A DNA stretch of 42,315 bases from Phycisphaeraceae bacterium (GTDB taxonomy: Bacteria > Planctomycetota > Phycisphaerae > Phycisphaerales > UBA1924). The stretch covers positions 1-42,315 of the forward strand of contig WUAJ01000002.1 of NCBI GenBank assembly GCA_009827215.1, given 5' to 3'. Position 1 is the stretch's first letter. Each line of letters opens with the position of its first letter. Positions 8,415-17,173 of this stretch are shown in pieces. The translations under genes were made by a program, and so were the position numbers. The notes beneath the pieces are model-generated. The model was not told the origin of the DNA and did not search any database. It worked only from the letters and a program-made list of their open reading frames with translations.

Positions 8415-9710
8415 ATGCAGACTCAGATGGTGTTGTTCAGCGCTTTGCTTTCATCCTTCATGGCTGGCTCGGTGGCATACGGACAAGCGTGTGATCCGAT
8501 GGGTGTGTTCCTTCCTGAGGTTCGGACGCAGATGGGGAGTGCGCCGGAGGATATCGCGGCGGCGGACTTTGATGAGGATGGGGATCTGGATCTGGTGATT
8601 GCTGGGGTCACGCTCGGGACTCGATTCTTCCAGGTGATGCTCAACAACGGGGACGGGAGCTTCGCGGCTCCGATAGAGTTTCCGCTCATGAGCAATCCGT
8701 TCTGTGTGGTGGTCGCAGATATGAACAACGACTCGCACATGGATGTCATTGTCGGGCACGGATCAAACCCTGATGTGTCGATCGCGCTGGGGGACGGCAT
8801 GGGAGGGTTCGCGCCAGCGGTGCAGCACAGCGCTGGAGGGTTCGCGACGATCAGTGATCTGGTAGTCGGCGACTGGGACGGCGATGGGTTCAATGATGTC
8901 GCGGTGGTGGTCAACGGTAATCACATCCGCACGCTGCAGGGTGACGGCGCTGGTGGGCTTGGGCCTCAGACATCCAAGCTGACCTTTGGGGTGACGATCG
9001 CGCTGGCGGTTGCGGACCTCAACGCGGACGGCGATCCGGATCTAGTGCTTGGTGATCAGAACGGCGAGGTCAAAGTGCTGTACGGGATCGCGGGTGATGA
9101 CTTCGCGGTCCAGACTGGTGTGGATGTTGATGTGCTTGTGCAGCATCTTGATCTTGCGGACATGGATAACGATGGGGATCTCGATGTGGTGGTGTCGGGG
9201 TTGCTGCCATCTGAGATAGTGGTAGTCGAGAACACGGGCGGAGGCGTGATGACGCTTGGTCCGCGTCAGAGCATCGCGATTGTTCCGCAAGGAGTCGCGA
9301 CGGCAGATTTCGATGCGGACGGGAACAACGATGTGATCGTGGCGTTGTCGAATACCAATGCGCTGGCGCTGATGCGCGGGAATGGTGATCTGACGCTCAA
9401 TGCACAGGTCAACTACGGCGCTGGATTCGACAACCTGAGGGTCGTCGCGGGTGATCTGGACGGCAACGGATCAGCGGATGTTGCGTGCGCTTCGGGGAAT
9501 GGTTTGTCCGTGTCGGTGCTGCTCAATGCGTGCTCGGCGGGATGTCCGGCAGATCTGACTGGGGAGGGTGATCTGAACTTCCTCGATGTCAGCGCGTTCC
9601 TTGCGGCGTACGCGAGCATGGATCCGAGCGCGGACTTTGAACCTGATGGGATGTTCAACTTCCTGGATGTAAGCGCATTCCTCGCGGCGTTCGCGGCGGG
9701 GTGTCCATGA
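8415..9710 (+). CDS. FG-GAP/VCBS beta-propeller exported protein with dockerin-like end
   Basis: This is a 431-residue secreted protein. After a signal peptide (MQTQMVLFSALLSSFMAGSV) come seven calcium-binding FG-GAP-type repeats, recognisable as DFDEDGDLDLVIAG, DMNNDSHMDVIVG, DWDGDGFNDVAVV, DLNADGDPDLVLG, DMDNDGDLDVVVSG, DFDADGNNDVIVAL and DLDGNGSADVACA, spaced about 45-60 residues apart. Such repeats fold into a seven-bladed propeller often used for adhesion. The C-terminus is the same dockerin-like pair as in the neighbour, starting with CPADLTGEGDLNFLD and ending with GCP. AAGGAG lies 6 bases before the ATG at 8415; the longer frame from 8391 is not needed. A terminator follows. Ligand unknown. 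Confidence 0.9.
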   Translation: MQTQMVLFSALLSSFMAGSVAYGQACDPMGVFLPEVRTQMGSAPEDIAAADFDEDGDLDLVIAGVTLGTRFFQVMLNNGDGSFAAPIEFPLMSNPFCVVVADMNNDSHMDVIVGHGSNPDVSIALGDGMGGFAPAVQHSAGGFATISDLVVGDWDGDGFNDVAVVVNGNHIRTLQGDGAGGLGPQTSKLTFGVTIALAVADLNADGDPDLVLGDQNGEVKVLYGIAGDDFAVQTGVDVDVLVQHLDLADMDNDGDLDVVVSGLLPSEIVVVENTGGGVMTLGPRQSIAIVPQGVATADFDADGNNDVIVALSNTNALALMRGNGDLTLNAQVNYGAGFDNLRVVAGDLDGNGSADVACASGNGLSVSVLLNACSAGCPADLTGEGDLNFLDVSAFLAAYASMDPSADFEPDGMFNFLDVSAFLAAFAAGCP

Positions 9711-9738
9711 ACTTGTAAGTCTACATGAATCTCAGGAA

Positions 9739-9761
9739 AGCCCGCTTCTGAGCGGGTTTTT
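9739..9761 (+). terminator. Rho-independent terminator
   Basis: CCCGCT (9741-9746), a 4-base loop and AGCGGG (9751-9756) are followed by TTTTT. It ends the FG-GAP protein gene. Confidence 0.88.
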
Positions 9762-9838
9762 GCTTGGTGTGCTTGGATCGCTGTGGTAGGATGAGTGCCG
9801 CTTGAGGGGGTCGGGTGTGGGGAGATGGAGATTTGTGT

Positions 9839-10882
9839 ATGTTACGAGATGTAGTTGGACCCGCTGTGGGTGTCTTTATTGGACTCGCTTCTGGCGCGGT
9901 GTCGGCGCAGGATGTGTTGCTGATCCCTGATTCGTCGGCGGACTCGGTGTGGGTGTTTGATGCGTTTGATGGTTCGCTCATCGATAACGCGTTCATCACC
10001 GATCCCGGAAGCGACAACGGCGTGGATGTATTTGATCGTCCATTGGAGGTGTTGATTGCATCGGACGGGACGCTGCTGATCACGGATCAGTTTGCCAATG
10101 TCGTGTCTCGCTTTGCCATCGATGGGACCTTCATCGAGATCATGTCGCTCGGCGGGGTGGAAGACACAAACATCATGAACAACATCCGCGGCGGTCATGT
10201 GCTCACCAGTGGTCCCGACGCGGGGGATGTGCTCGTGACGAACTCCGGCGCGTTCAATGATCTGGTGGTTTCACAGAAGAATGTGAAGCGACTGGATCCG
10301 AGTGATGGTTCTGAGCTGACTGACTTCGCGTTCAATCGCTACGGCGGGATCCGCGGGCCGTTTGATGCGTTGGAGTACAACGGCGAGGTCCTTGTCGCGG
10401 ATGAGGGACAGGACAAGATCGTGCGTTACACGCTCGAGGGAAAGTTCAACGAGCGGTTTACGAGTGCACTCGCTGTGCCTCAGCTTGATTTCCCTCAGCA
10501 GATGGCGATCGCGAGTAACGGAAATCTGCTTGTATGTGCGTTCAGCAGCGGATTCATTCTGGAGTTTGATTCCAGCGGATCGCTCGTGGGTCAGTACGAT
10601 CCCGGCACGCTTGAGTTGTATCGCGGGATTGTGGAGCTCGGGAATGGGAACCTGCTTGTCACCACAACAAGCGGTGTGTTTGAGGTCACTCGGACGGGAT
10701 TGGTCGTCGAGACTGAAGCGGCGGGCGATGGATTCCGCTACATCACGAAAGTCGGATCCGTGATTCTCCCTCGGCGTGCGCCAGAGGAGTCAACAGACGA
10801 TGTCGTCGCGAAACCCGATCTGCGGGATCGGGATGAGATCATGCGTGATGAGCGCGGACTTTCGAAGGGAGGCTCGCGATGA
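9839..10882 (+). CDS. Exported beta-propeller (NHL/SMP-30-like) protein
   Basis: This is a 347-residue protein with a signal peptide (about 1-23, ending SAQD). The body repeats a pattern of about 45 residues: VLLIPDSSADSVWVFD, TLLITDQFANVVSRF, EVLVADEGQDKIVRY, NLLVCAFSSGFILEFD and NLLVTTTSGVFEV. This resembles NHL or gluconolactonase-type six-bladed propellers. Unlike its neighbours it lacks the dockerin-like end; its last 45 residues are charged and probably disordered (PEESTDDVVAKPDLRDRDE). GGAG lies 8 bases before the ATG at 9839. Its TGA overlaps the ATG of the next gene (ATGA), so the two are translationally coupled and probably work together, perhaps as partners on the cell surface. The exact propeller family is uncertain. 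Confidence 0.82.
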   Translation: MLRDVVGPAVGVFIGLASGAVSAQDVLLIPDSSADSVWVFDAFDGSLIDNAFITDPGSDNGVDVFDRPLEVLIASDGTLLITDQFANVVSRFAIDGTFIEIMSLGGVEDTNIMNNIRGGHVLTSGPDAGDVLVTNSGAFNDLVVSQKNVKRLDPSDGSELTDFAFNRYGGIRGPFDALEYNGEVLVADEGQDKIVRYTLEGKFNERFTSALAVPQLDFPQQMAIASNGNLLVCAFSSGFILEFDSSGSLVGQYDPGTLELYRGIVELGNGNLLVTTTSGVFEVTRTGLVVETEAAGDGFRYITKVGSVILPRRAPEESTDDVVAKPDLRDRDEIMRDERGLSKGGSR

Positions 10883-11904
10883 AGCTTGCAGAGATTGGTT
10901 TGATCGGATTGTCTGCTGGATTGGTTTCGGGATCGGCTCACGCTGGGACGGCGACGCACGCGTACATCATCGAGGGTTCCGGATTCTTCGGTGCGCCGGG
11001 GATTGAGCTAGCGCAGGTGGGTCGCGTGAATCTGTCAGATCCCAGCGATGTGGTGCGGACTCCGATGGCTGGGGATCTGCTCCGCTTTGGCGGAGGGGAC
11101 ATGAACGCTTCGGGTGAGGTCATCGGGTTTGAGAATACGACCAACGCACTGCGCACTGTCGATGTCATGAGCGGCGGGAACACGCTGATCGACTCGATCG
11201 GGTTTATGGACTCTGGAGTCGCCGGGATGACACTGACCAACGATGGATCGACAGCCATCGTGGTTGGGACTGTGGGCGCGTTCTCGCGCTTCGTGCTCGC
11301 GGACGCGGCGACTGGTGCCGTGCAGAGCGTGCACAACATTCTCAACTTCGATGCGATCGGTTCGATCGCTGTGGTTCCTGAGGGGCACCCTTCGTTGATG
11401 CCTGGTGATTTGTACGGCTTGGCGCTGACCTCCGGCGGGAGCGTGCGCTTGGTGCAGATTGATCTGAGCGCCAACACAATCACCACGGTGCATACCTTGT
11501 TCGGTGTTGGGTTCAGCGCCCAGTTTGAGACGGGCTTGGACTTTGCGAGTGACGGCACGCTCTATGGGATGATCCAGGGATTTGACGAGATCGCGCCGGA
11601 TCAGTTCGTGGAGATCTCCAGTCACTTGTACACGATCGATACCACGACCGGAGCGCTCAACCTCCTCGGCGTGGTCGAAGCGGATGGCACATGGGACGCG
11701 GTCACGCTCGTGATTGACGAAGCGCCGGATACTTCGTGTCCCGCGGATCTCACTGGTGAGGGCGACCTGAACTTCCTCGATGTCTCCGCGTTCCTCGCGG
11801 CGTACGGGAACATGGATCCCATCGCGGACTTTGAAGCGGATGGGAGCTTCAACTTCCTTGATGTGAGTGCATACCTCTCGGCGTACAGCGCTGGGTGTCC
11901 TTGA
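10879..11904 (+). CDS. Exported protein with dockerin-like C-terminal repeats
   Basis: This is a 341-residue secreted protein. It has a signal peptide (about 1-22, ending AHA). The body (about 25-285) has repeated beta motifs with short glycine-rich turns (DLYGLALTSGGSVRLVQID, GTLYGMIQGFDEI), perhaps a degenerate propeller. The C-terminal module begins CPADLTGEGDLNFLD and has a second loop DFEADGSFNFLD, ending in SAGCP. It starts within the stop codon of the propeller gene at 9839 and follows a GGGAGG site, so it is the second gene of a two-gene operon. The body resembles no specific enzyme family. Confidence 0.85.
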   Translation: MKLAEIGLIGLSAGLVSGSAHAGTATHAYIIEGSGFFGAPGIELAQVGRVNLSDPSDVVRTPMAGDLLRFGGGDMNASGEVIGFENTTNALRTVDVMSGGNTLIDSIGFMDSGVAGMTLTNDGSTAIVVGTVGAFSRFVLADAATGAVQSVHNILNFDAIGSIAVVPEGHPSLMPGDLYGLALTSGGSVRLVQIDLSANTITTVHTLFGVGFSAQFETGLDFASDGTLYGMIQGFDEIAPDQFVEISSHLYTIDTTTGALNLLGVVEADGTWDAVTLVIDEAPDTSCPADLTGEGDLNFLDVSAFLAAYGNMDPIADFEADGSFNFLDVSAYLSAYSAGCP

Positions 11905-11927
11905 TTGGGAATACATCAGTTTTTGAG

Positions 11928-11955
11928 CCTCGCATCAATGATGCGGGGTTTTTTT
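11928..11955 (+). terminator. Rho-independent terminator
   Basis: CGCATC (11931-11936) pairs with GATGCG (11940-11945), extended by flanking C/G pairs, and is followed by seven T residues. Confidence 0.9.
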
Positions 11956-12034
11956 CATGCCTCTGATACCGTGGACACGGCACATGCAACGCGGTTGGGT
12001 TCGATGCACCTGATTGGATAGAAAGGACATCACT

Positions 12035-13603
12035 ATGAACAGTCGGCAACGGATCATTGAGGGTTTAAATCAAGGGATTGGTGCGGCTTTGTGCGTTGTT
12101 GTGTGTTTGAGCTGTTTCGTGAACGGAGCGAGCGCGGATTGGCCGAGCGGGGTAGGGACTTCGGTTGAGGCGGGGCCGATCAATAACTTTATTGGCGGCG
12201 AGCACGCGATGGTTTCGGGTCATGACGGTTCTGTGTGGGTTTCATGGCAGGACAGTTTCTGTGTCGGACAACTGCGCGTGCAGCGTGTTGGGTTTGGGGG
12301 TGATCTGCTGGTCCCGATGGGGATCGCGGCGCAGGATGATCCGACTTGTGGTTTCTTTCTGCCTCCGAGCATGACTGTTGTTGGGGATGAGCTTGTGGTG
12401 AGTAGGGCGCTGGCGTCGGTTCCTGATTCTCCTGTGCTGCGATTCGATGAGATCGGCGCGGCTGTTTGGGGTGATGGGTACGCGGGTGAAGAGGGCGTGG
12501 TCCAAGGATTGGGTCAGCTGGTCACGCTGTCCAATGGCGATGTGCTTGTGGTCACAAGCAGCGGCGGATCGATCCTGGCGCAGCGCGTTGGCGCTGATGG
12601 GAAGTCGGTCTGGGATGAGCAGGCGGTGGTGGTCGATGGGATCACCTCGAACCATCGCGTGTTCTCCGTCGTCGCGGATCAGAGCGGTGGCGCGATCGTG
12701 TTCTGGGATATCCATCTCGCGTACACCAAGCTGATCTTTGCGATGCGGATCAACGCGCAGGGTGAGCGGGTCTGGGACGAGACGCTGCGGATCGTTGAAG
12801 CGCCTCCGGGCGTAGCAAGCTCGCGGCACAGCGATCCGGTCGCGGTCAGTGACGGCGCGGACGGCGCGGTGGTGGTCTTTGCGAAGGGGTTCGAGACCGG
12901 GACGACTCCCGCCCCGCTGCTGATGCAGCGGGTGAACAGCGACGGGACGCTGGCGTTTGATATTGGGGGCGTTCGTGTTTCGGACAGTCTGGATCGTCAG
13001 TTCTTCCCAGAGATTGTGGTTGATCCAGCGACGCGGGATGTGTTTGTGGTGTGGTACGAGGGTCTGATCAATGCGAGCGTTCGCGCTCAGCGGATGGATC
13101 TGCTCGGACAACAACTGTGGGGGAGCGAGGGGGTCGAGGTTCGGGCGCTCTCGCAGGACCTTGCGCGATTTGATGCGGATGTTGTTGATGACGAGCTTTG
13201 GGTCGTGAGCGCGGACCTCGATGAGATCGCGGTGCACGCGTTTGGTGCTGATGGAACCGCGAAGAGCGGCTCGGGATGGAATGTCACGGAAGAAGGTTCG
13301 CAGGGACGCGTCCAGTGCGTCGCGAGTGGCGACGGGGCCGTGGTCGGATGGATCGGCACCAACGAGAACGGCATCGGATCGGTCTTTGTGCAGCGCGTGA
13401 ATGATGGTGGACGCGTCGGGCATCCGGCGTGCAGTGAGGCGGATCTTGTTGAGCCGTTTGGTTCGTTGAACTTCCTGGATGTGAGTGCGTTCTTGAGTGC
13501 GTTTGCGGCTCAGGATTTGTCTGTTGACTTTGAATCCGATGGATCGCTGAACTTCTTGGATGTCTCCGCGTTCTTGTCGATCTTCGGCGCGGGATGTCCG
13601 TGA
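12035..13603 (+). CDS. Large exported protein with a divergent dockerin-like end
   Basis: This is a 522-residue secreted protein with a long signal peptide (about 1-35, hydrophobic core AALCVVVCLSCFV). Five or more repeats of about 50-60 residues have a QRV-x-x-x-G-x-x-x-W core (for example LRVQRVGFGGDLL, LAQRVGADGKSVWDEQAVVV, MRINAQGERVWDETLRIV), suggesting a beta-propeller with W-containing blades. The C-terminal module is divergent: it starts CSEADLVEPFGSLNFLD, with a 13-residue first loop lacking the usual glycines, then has a normal second loop DFESDGSLNFLD and ends in GAGCP. GAAAGGAC precedes the ATG at 12035; the in-frame ATG at 12014 lacks a site. It is a single-gene unit between terminators. 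Confidence 0.85.
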   Translation: MNSRQRIIEGLNQGIGAALCVVVCLSCFVNGASADWPSGVGTSVEAGPINNFIGGEHAMVSGHDGSVWVSWQDSFCVGQLRVQRVGFGGDLLVPMGIAAQDDPTCGFFLPPSMTVVGDELVVSRALASVPDSPVLRFDEIGAAVWGDGYAGEEGVVQGLGQLVTLSNGDVLVVTSSGGSILAQRVGADGKSVWDEQAVVVDGITSNHRVFSVVADQSGGAIVFWDIHLAYTKLIFAMRINAQGERVWDETLRIVEAPPGVASSRHSDPVAVSDGADGAVVVFAKGFETGTTPAPLLMQRVNSDGTLAFDIGGVRVSDSLDRQFFPEIVVDPATRDVFVVWYEGLINASVRAQRMDLLGQQLWGSEGVEVRALSQDLARFDADVVDDELWVVSADLDEIAVHAFGADGTAKSGSGWNVTEEGSQGRVQCVASGDGAVVGWIGTNENGIGSVFVQRVNDGGRVGHPACSEADLVEPFGSLNFLDVSAFLSAFAAQDLSVDFESDGSLNFLDVSAFLSIFGAGCP

Positions 13604-13631
13604 GCATCTGCTGAGTAATTAAATCAAAGAA

Positions 13632-13662
13632 AAAGAGCCCCGAATGTGCGTCGGGGCTCTTT
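13632..13662. terminator. Bidirectional terminator between the 12035 gene and tkt
   Basis: AAAGAGCCCCGA (13632-13643) pairs perfectly with TCGGGGCTCTTT (13651-13662). The A-rich and T-rich ends let it work from both strands. Confidence 0.92.
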
Positions 13663-13686
13663 GTGGTTTTTAATGTTGAGTGTCGT

Positions 13687-15657
13687 TTAGACAGGGACTC
13701 CGAGGAGCGCCATGACTTTGTTGACGATGTCCTGAGCGGTCAGGCCGCACATCTGGAGCATTTCGTCTGGGGTGCGGGCGCTCTTGGGGATGCGCTCGAC
13801 ATACATCTGCGCGAGCTCGAAGCCGTCTCCGGATTCCATGAGTGCGTCAGCGATTGCGGAACCGAGTCCTCCGCCGTAGTTGTCTTCGAGGGAGACGACG
13901 AATCCGCCGTTGGCGGCGACGATGTCCAGGAGCTTGTCGGTGTCGAACGGGATCGAGTACATATCGAGGAGGGTCGCGGAGACGCCTGCTTTATCGAGCA
14001 GTTCGACGGCTTTGTTTCCTTCGTGGACCATGATCCCTGAAGCGGCGAGGACAATGTCGCGTCCTTGCGCGAGGGTTTCGAATCCTCCCAGGTTGAACAC
14101 GTGGTCGTCGGAGTAGAGCAGCTCGGTGTCGGCGCGAAGGGTTCGCATGTAGCACATGCCTTCGTATTCCGCCATGGTCGCGGTGAGCGAGTACGCGGCG
14201 TACGCGTCGGCGGGCTGAAGAATGTAGCATCCTGGATTGCCGCGGTGATCGGTCGTCAGTGAGAGCGAGCGGAACCACGCGACATCGGGGAGTGACATCT
14301 GTGATGGTCCATCAGCGGCGAGGGTGATCCCGGAGTGTGAACCAACGATCTTGAGGTTCGCGCCGGAGTTCATTCCCATCTCGATCTGGTCGTAGGCACG
14401 CGTGAGGAATTTCGCGAAGCTGGAGCAGAACGGGACTTTCCCGGCGGCGCTCATGCCCGCACCGACGGAGATCATGTTCTGTTCTGCGATCTTGCATTCG
14501 ATGAAGCGGTCCGCGTTGTCTTTGTTCTTCGCGAAAGTCTCGGAGAAGGTTGAGTTGGAGACATCCGCATCGAGGACGACGACATCGGGGTTGGTCGCAC
14601 CCAGGGCGCGGAGTGCGACGCCGTATGCTTTACGGGTCGCGAACTTCCCTGTGTGGAGGACATTCTCCATGTCGAGCTCGCGCATTGCTTCGGAGAGGGT
14701 GAGCAGGTCGTCGCTTGGGAGCTGACGATCTGGTGCTTGCGCGGGCGGTTCGATCGTGAACTGATCGGTCCCTGCGAGCGAGGAGGTGAGCTCGATGCGT
14801 GCTTCGTTGAGCTCGGCGAGTGCTTTTTCGAGCGCTTCGCCGGTCGCTGGTTTGCCGTGCCATCCGCCGCCTTGGAGTGAGGGGCATCCCCATCCCTTGA
14901 TGGTGGTCGCGATCACAGCGATTGGCTTGGCAGTTGGATCCGCGGAGACGGCTGTGAAGCGGTCGAACGCATCTTTGATTTGGTCTGGTGCGTGTCCATC
15001 GATGCTGATGACCTCGAAGCCGTAAGCAGCGAACTTCGCGGCGAGGACTTCTGGGGATTGTTGTCCTGAGACGCGATCGGCTTGGCCGTACTCGTTGCAG
15101 TTGACGATGGTGCAGACATTGGAGAGTTGGTGATCGATGATGAAGTCCATCGCTTCAGCGATTTGTCCTTCGCGGACTTCGCCGTCACCACAGAGGCAGT
15201 AGACGCGTCGGTCGGTGCCGTCGAGACGCGCGGCTTTCGCGACACCTGCTGCAACAGAGAGACCCTGTCCGAGCGATCCGGTCGCGGCGTCGAAGAAGTC
15301 CACGCCTTCCATTGGGTTCGGGTGACCATCGAGGACAGACTTCCACTCGCGGAGTGTGGAGAGGTCATCGACAGTGAGTTTGCGGCGATTGTCGGCGTCT
15401 CCGACCATGACGCCGAGGGTTGCCATCGCGGCGTAGACAGCTGGGACGGCGTGGCCTTCGGAAAGGACGAGTCGGTCAGAGGTTGGGTAGTTGGGGTAGT
15501 CAGGGGACCAACGCATCGAGGAGAACATGAGGGTCGTGACGATGTGTCCGATGCTCATGGCGCTGGTGGGGTGACCTGTGCCTGAGGCGGCGGTCATTTC
15601 GAGCGAGAGGCGGTCGAGTTCGATGGCTTGTGCGTGGACGGCGGCTTCAAATGACAT
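13687..15657 (-). CDS. tkt: Transketolase
   Basis: This 656-residue thiamine-diphosphate enzyme moves two-carbon ketol units in the pentose phosphate pathway. The TPP-binding part has GTGHPTSAMS (26-35), SEGHA (66-70) and the metal-binding GDGEVREGQ (157-165). The pyrimidine domain has the catalytic Glu in KIAEQN (Glu392) and LAADGPSQMSLPDVA (446-460). Known bacterial enzymes usually read DGPTHQ here, whereas the animal enzyme reads DGPSQMALEDLA, so this protein resembles the human type, as do KGWG and the WHGKP segment (267-271). The C-terminal domain is present (VSLEDNYGGGLGSAI). GGAGG lies 7 bases before the ATG at 15657. It is a single gene ending at a shared terminator. Confidence 0.95.
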   Translation of the reverse strand: MSFEAAVHAQAIELDRLSLEMTAASGTGHPTSAMSIGHIVTTLMFSSMRWSPDYPNYPTSDRLVLSEGHAVPAVYAAMATLGVMVGDADNRRKLTVDDLSTLREWKSVLDGHPNPMEGVDFFDAATGSLGQGLSVAAGVAKAARLDGTDRRVYCLCGDGEVREGQIAEAMDFIIDHQLSNVCTIVNCNEYGQADRVSGQQSPEVLAAKFAAYGFEVISIDGHAPDQIKDAFDRFTAVSADPTAKPIAVIATTIKGWGCPSLQGGGWHGKPATGEALEKALAELNEARIELTSSLAGTDQFTIEPPAQAPDRQLPSDDLLTLSEAMRELDMENVLHTGKFATRKAYGVALRALGATNPDVVVLDADVSNSTFSETFAKNKDNADRFIECKIAEQNMISVGAGMSAAGKVPFCSSFAKFLTRAYDQIEMGMNSGANLKIVGSHSGITLAADGPSQMSLPDVAWFRSLSLTTDHRGNPGCYILQPADAYAAYSLTATMAEYEGMCYMRTLRADTELLYSDDHVFNLGGFETLAQGRDIVLAASGIMVHEGNKAVELLDKAGVSATLLDMYSIPFDTDKLLDIVAANGGFVVSLEDNYGGGLGSAIADALMESGDGFELAQMYVERIPKSARTPDEMLQMCGLTAQDIVNKVMALLGVPV

Positions 15658-15980
15658 GAGGGGACCTCCAAAAACGACGAAGCCGCCCTTCCTGGACCCC
15701 TGTCACCGGCCTCAACACGAGGAAAATAGGGGTCCGGAGCGCGGCGGTCGCGGGTAAGTTGTTGTACTGAGGGGGAGTCTAGCGCAGGTACAGGGGTCCA
15801 TCATGGGATGGGTGTGCGGTGGCACTGAAATTGTTGGGATTGGGTCGAAATCTTGCGTCGATTCATTCCGAATCTGGACTGAATCTGGGACGGATTGGGT
15901 CAGTGAGATGCCGAGGATCGGAGGGTTTGCTAGAATACAGGACACAAATCCCACCCTGAAGGTGGGCTTGGAGTCTACTT
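15658..15980. other. Divergent intergenic region between tkt and dnaN
   Basis: This is a 323-base gap with tkt reading left and dnaN reading right. I see no gene. TAGAAT at 15931-15936 may be a dnaN -10 box but has no good -35. A hairpin near the dnaN start is listed separately. Confidence 0.5.
15950..15966 (+). promoter_or_regulatory. Hairpin just upstream of dnaN
   Basis: CCCACC (15950-15955) and GGTGGG (15961-15966) form a 6-bp stem with a 5-base loop, ending 4 bases before the GGAG ribosome binding site. It could influence dnaN translation. Confidence 0.45.
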
Positions 15981-17150
15981 ATGAAAGTTATCTGCGAACG
16001 AGCGGCATTGCTCGAAGCGGTCAATCAGGTTTCCGGGGTGGTGGCATCGAGATCCCCTCGCCCGCAGTTGACCTGTATCAAGCTCACGGCGACCAACGAC
16101 GCGCAAGGCGCGGAGCTGGTTCTTTCTGGCACAGACGCGGAAATCGCGCTCTCTGTGCGGATCGGACGCGTTGAGGTTGAGCAGGAAGGCACGGCTCTCG
16201 TCCCTGCGGACAAGCTGCGCCAGATCGTCTCGGCGGAGGACAATGAACCAACGCTGACGATCGAGTCATCTGGAGAGACCACGCACATCCGCGGCGCGGA
16301 TGCACACTTCCAGCTCCACGGCTTTGACTCCAAGGATTTCCCGCAACTCGCTGACTTCAAAGGGGTTTCGGAAGGATCATCGGCGACAGCGCCGGCGAAA
16401 TCGATCTTCTCGCTCGATGCCGGGACGCTCGACATGCTCATTGCTCGCACGCTCTTCGCGGCGGCTCGCGAGAACTCGCGATACGCGATCAACGGCGTGC
16501 TGCTGGTTCGTGAGGGCAAGAAGCTCGATCTGATCGCGACTGACGGACGCCGGCTCGCGAAGAGTGGCGCTTCGATCGATTCCAAGGGTGAATCGGCGCA
16601 GTGCATCCTCCCTTCCAAAGCGCTCTCGATGATCCAGAAGATGGTCGCAGATGAGAACGAAGCGGTCCACATCGCCGTGACGGACAATCAAGCGGTCATC
16701 GCGTTTGGTGATGATCCGACGGACGCTCGTGCGACACTCTCGACAAATCTTGTCGAGGGGACCTTCCCGCCGTATGAGGATGTGATCCCGAAGGATCAGG
16801 ACATCAAGGTGACCTTCAATCGCGATGTGCTCAACTCAGCGGTCAAGCGTGCAGCGCTGCTGACCAACGAAGAATCACGCGGCGTGCGTCTTGCGTTCAA
16901 CGGCGGTGAGAAATCGCTGGAACTCTCGTCCCGTGCTCCGGAGATGGGTGAAGCGACGATCAATGTGGGTCTGGACGCCTATGAGGGTGATGATATCGAG
17001 ATCGGATTCAATCCGGCGTTTATCACCGATGCGCTCAAGGTGATCCACGACAACGAGGTCATGATCGAGCTCAAGTCTGGGAACAAGCCTGGATTGTTCA
17101 AGGCTGGGAACGACTTCGTGTATGTCGTAATGCCGGTGAATCTGAGTTAA
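15981..17150 (+). CDS. dnaN: DNA polymerase III beta sliding clamp
   Basis: This 389-residue ring protein encircles DNA and tethers the replicative polymerase. The N-terminus MKVICERAALLEAVNQVSGVV matches the first clamp domain. The three-domain length is normal. Recognisable parts include NEPTLTIESSGETTHIRG (domain I), AINGVLLVREGKKLDLIATDGRRLAK (domain II, about 172-197), the LFNGGEKSLELSSRAPEMGEA-type strand (about 310-330) and the C-terminal FVYVVMPVNL. The ATG at 15981 follows GGAG by 7 bases. dnaN is usually next to dnaA, but here the dnaA end is about 26 kb away. Confidence 0.96.
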   Translation: MKVICERAALLEAVNQVSGVVASRSPRPQLTCIKLTATNDAQGAELVLSGTDAEIALSVRIGRVEVEQEGTALVPADKLRQIVSAEDNEPTLTIESSGETTHIRGADAHFQLHGFDSKDFPQLADFKGVSEGSSATAPAKSIFSLDAGTLDMLIARTLFAAARENSRYAINGVLLVREGKKLDLIATDGRRLAKSGASIDSKGESAQCILPSKALSMIQKMVADENEAVHIAVTDNQAVIAFGDDPTDARATLSTNLVEGTFPPYEDVIPKDQDIKVTFNRDVLNSAVKRAALLTNEESRGVRLAFNGGEKSLELSSRAPEMGEATINVGLDAYEGDDIEIGFNPAFITDALKVIHDNEVMIELKSGNKPGLFKAGNDFVYVVMPVNLS

Positions 17151-17173
17151 CTCTCGGCTGAAACTGATCTGAA

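Noticed and set aside
12242..13423. A 393-residue minus-strand open frame
   Set aside because: It is antisense to the exported protein at 12035, which has a signal peptide, repeats and a known tail.
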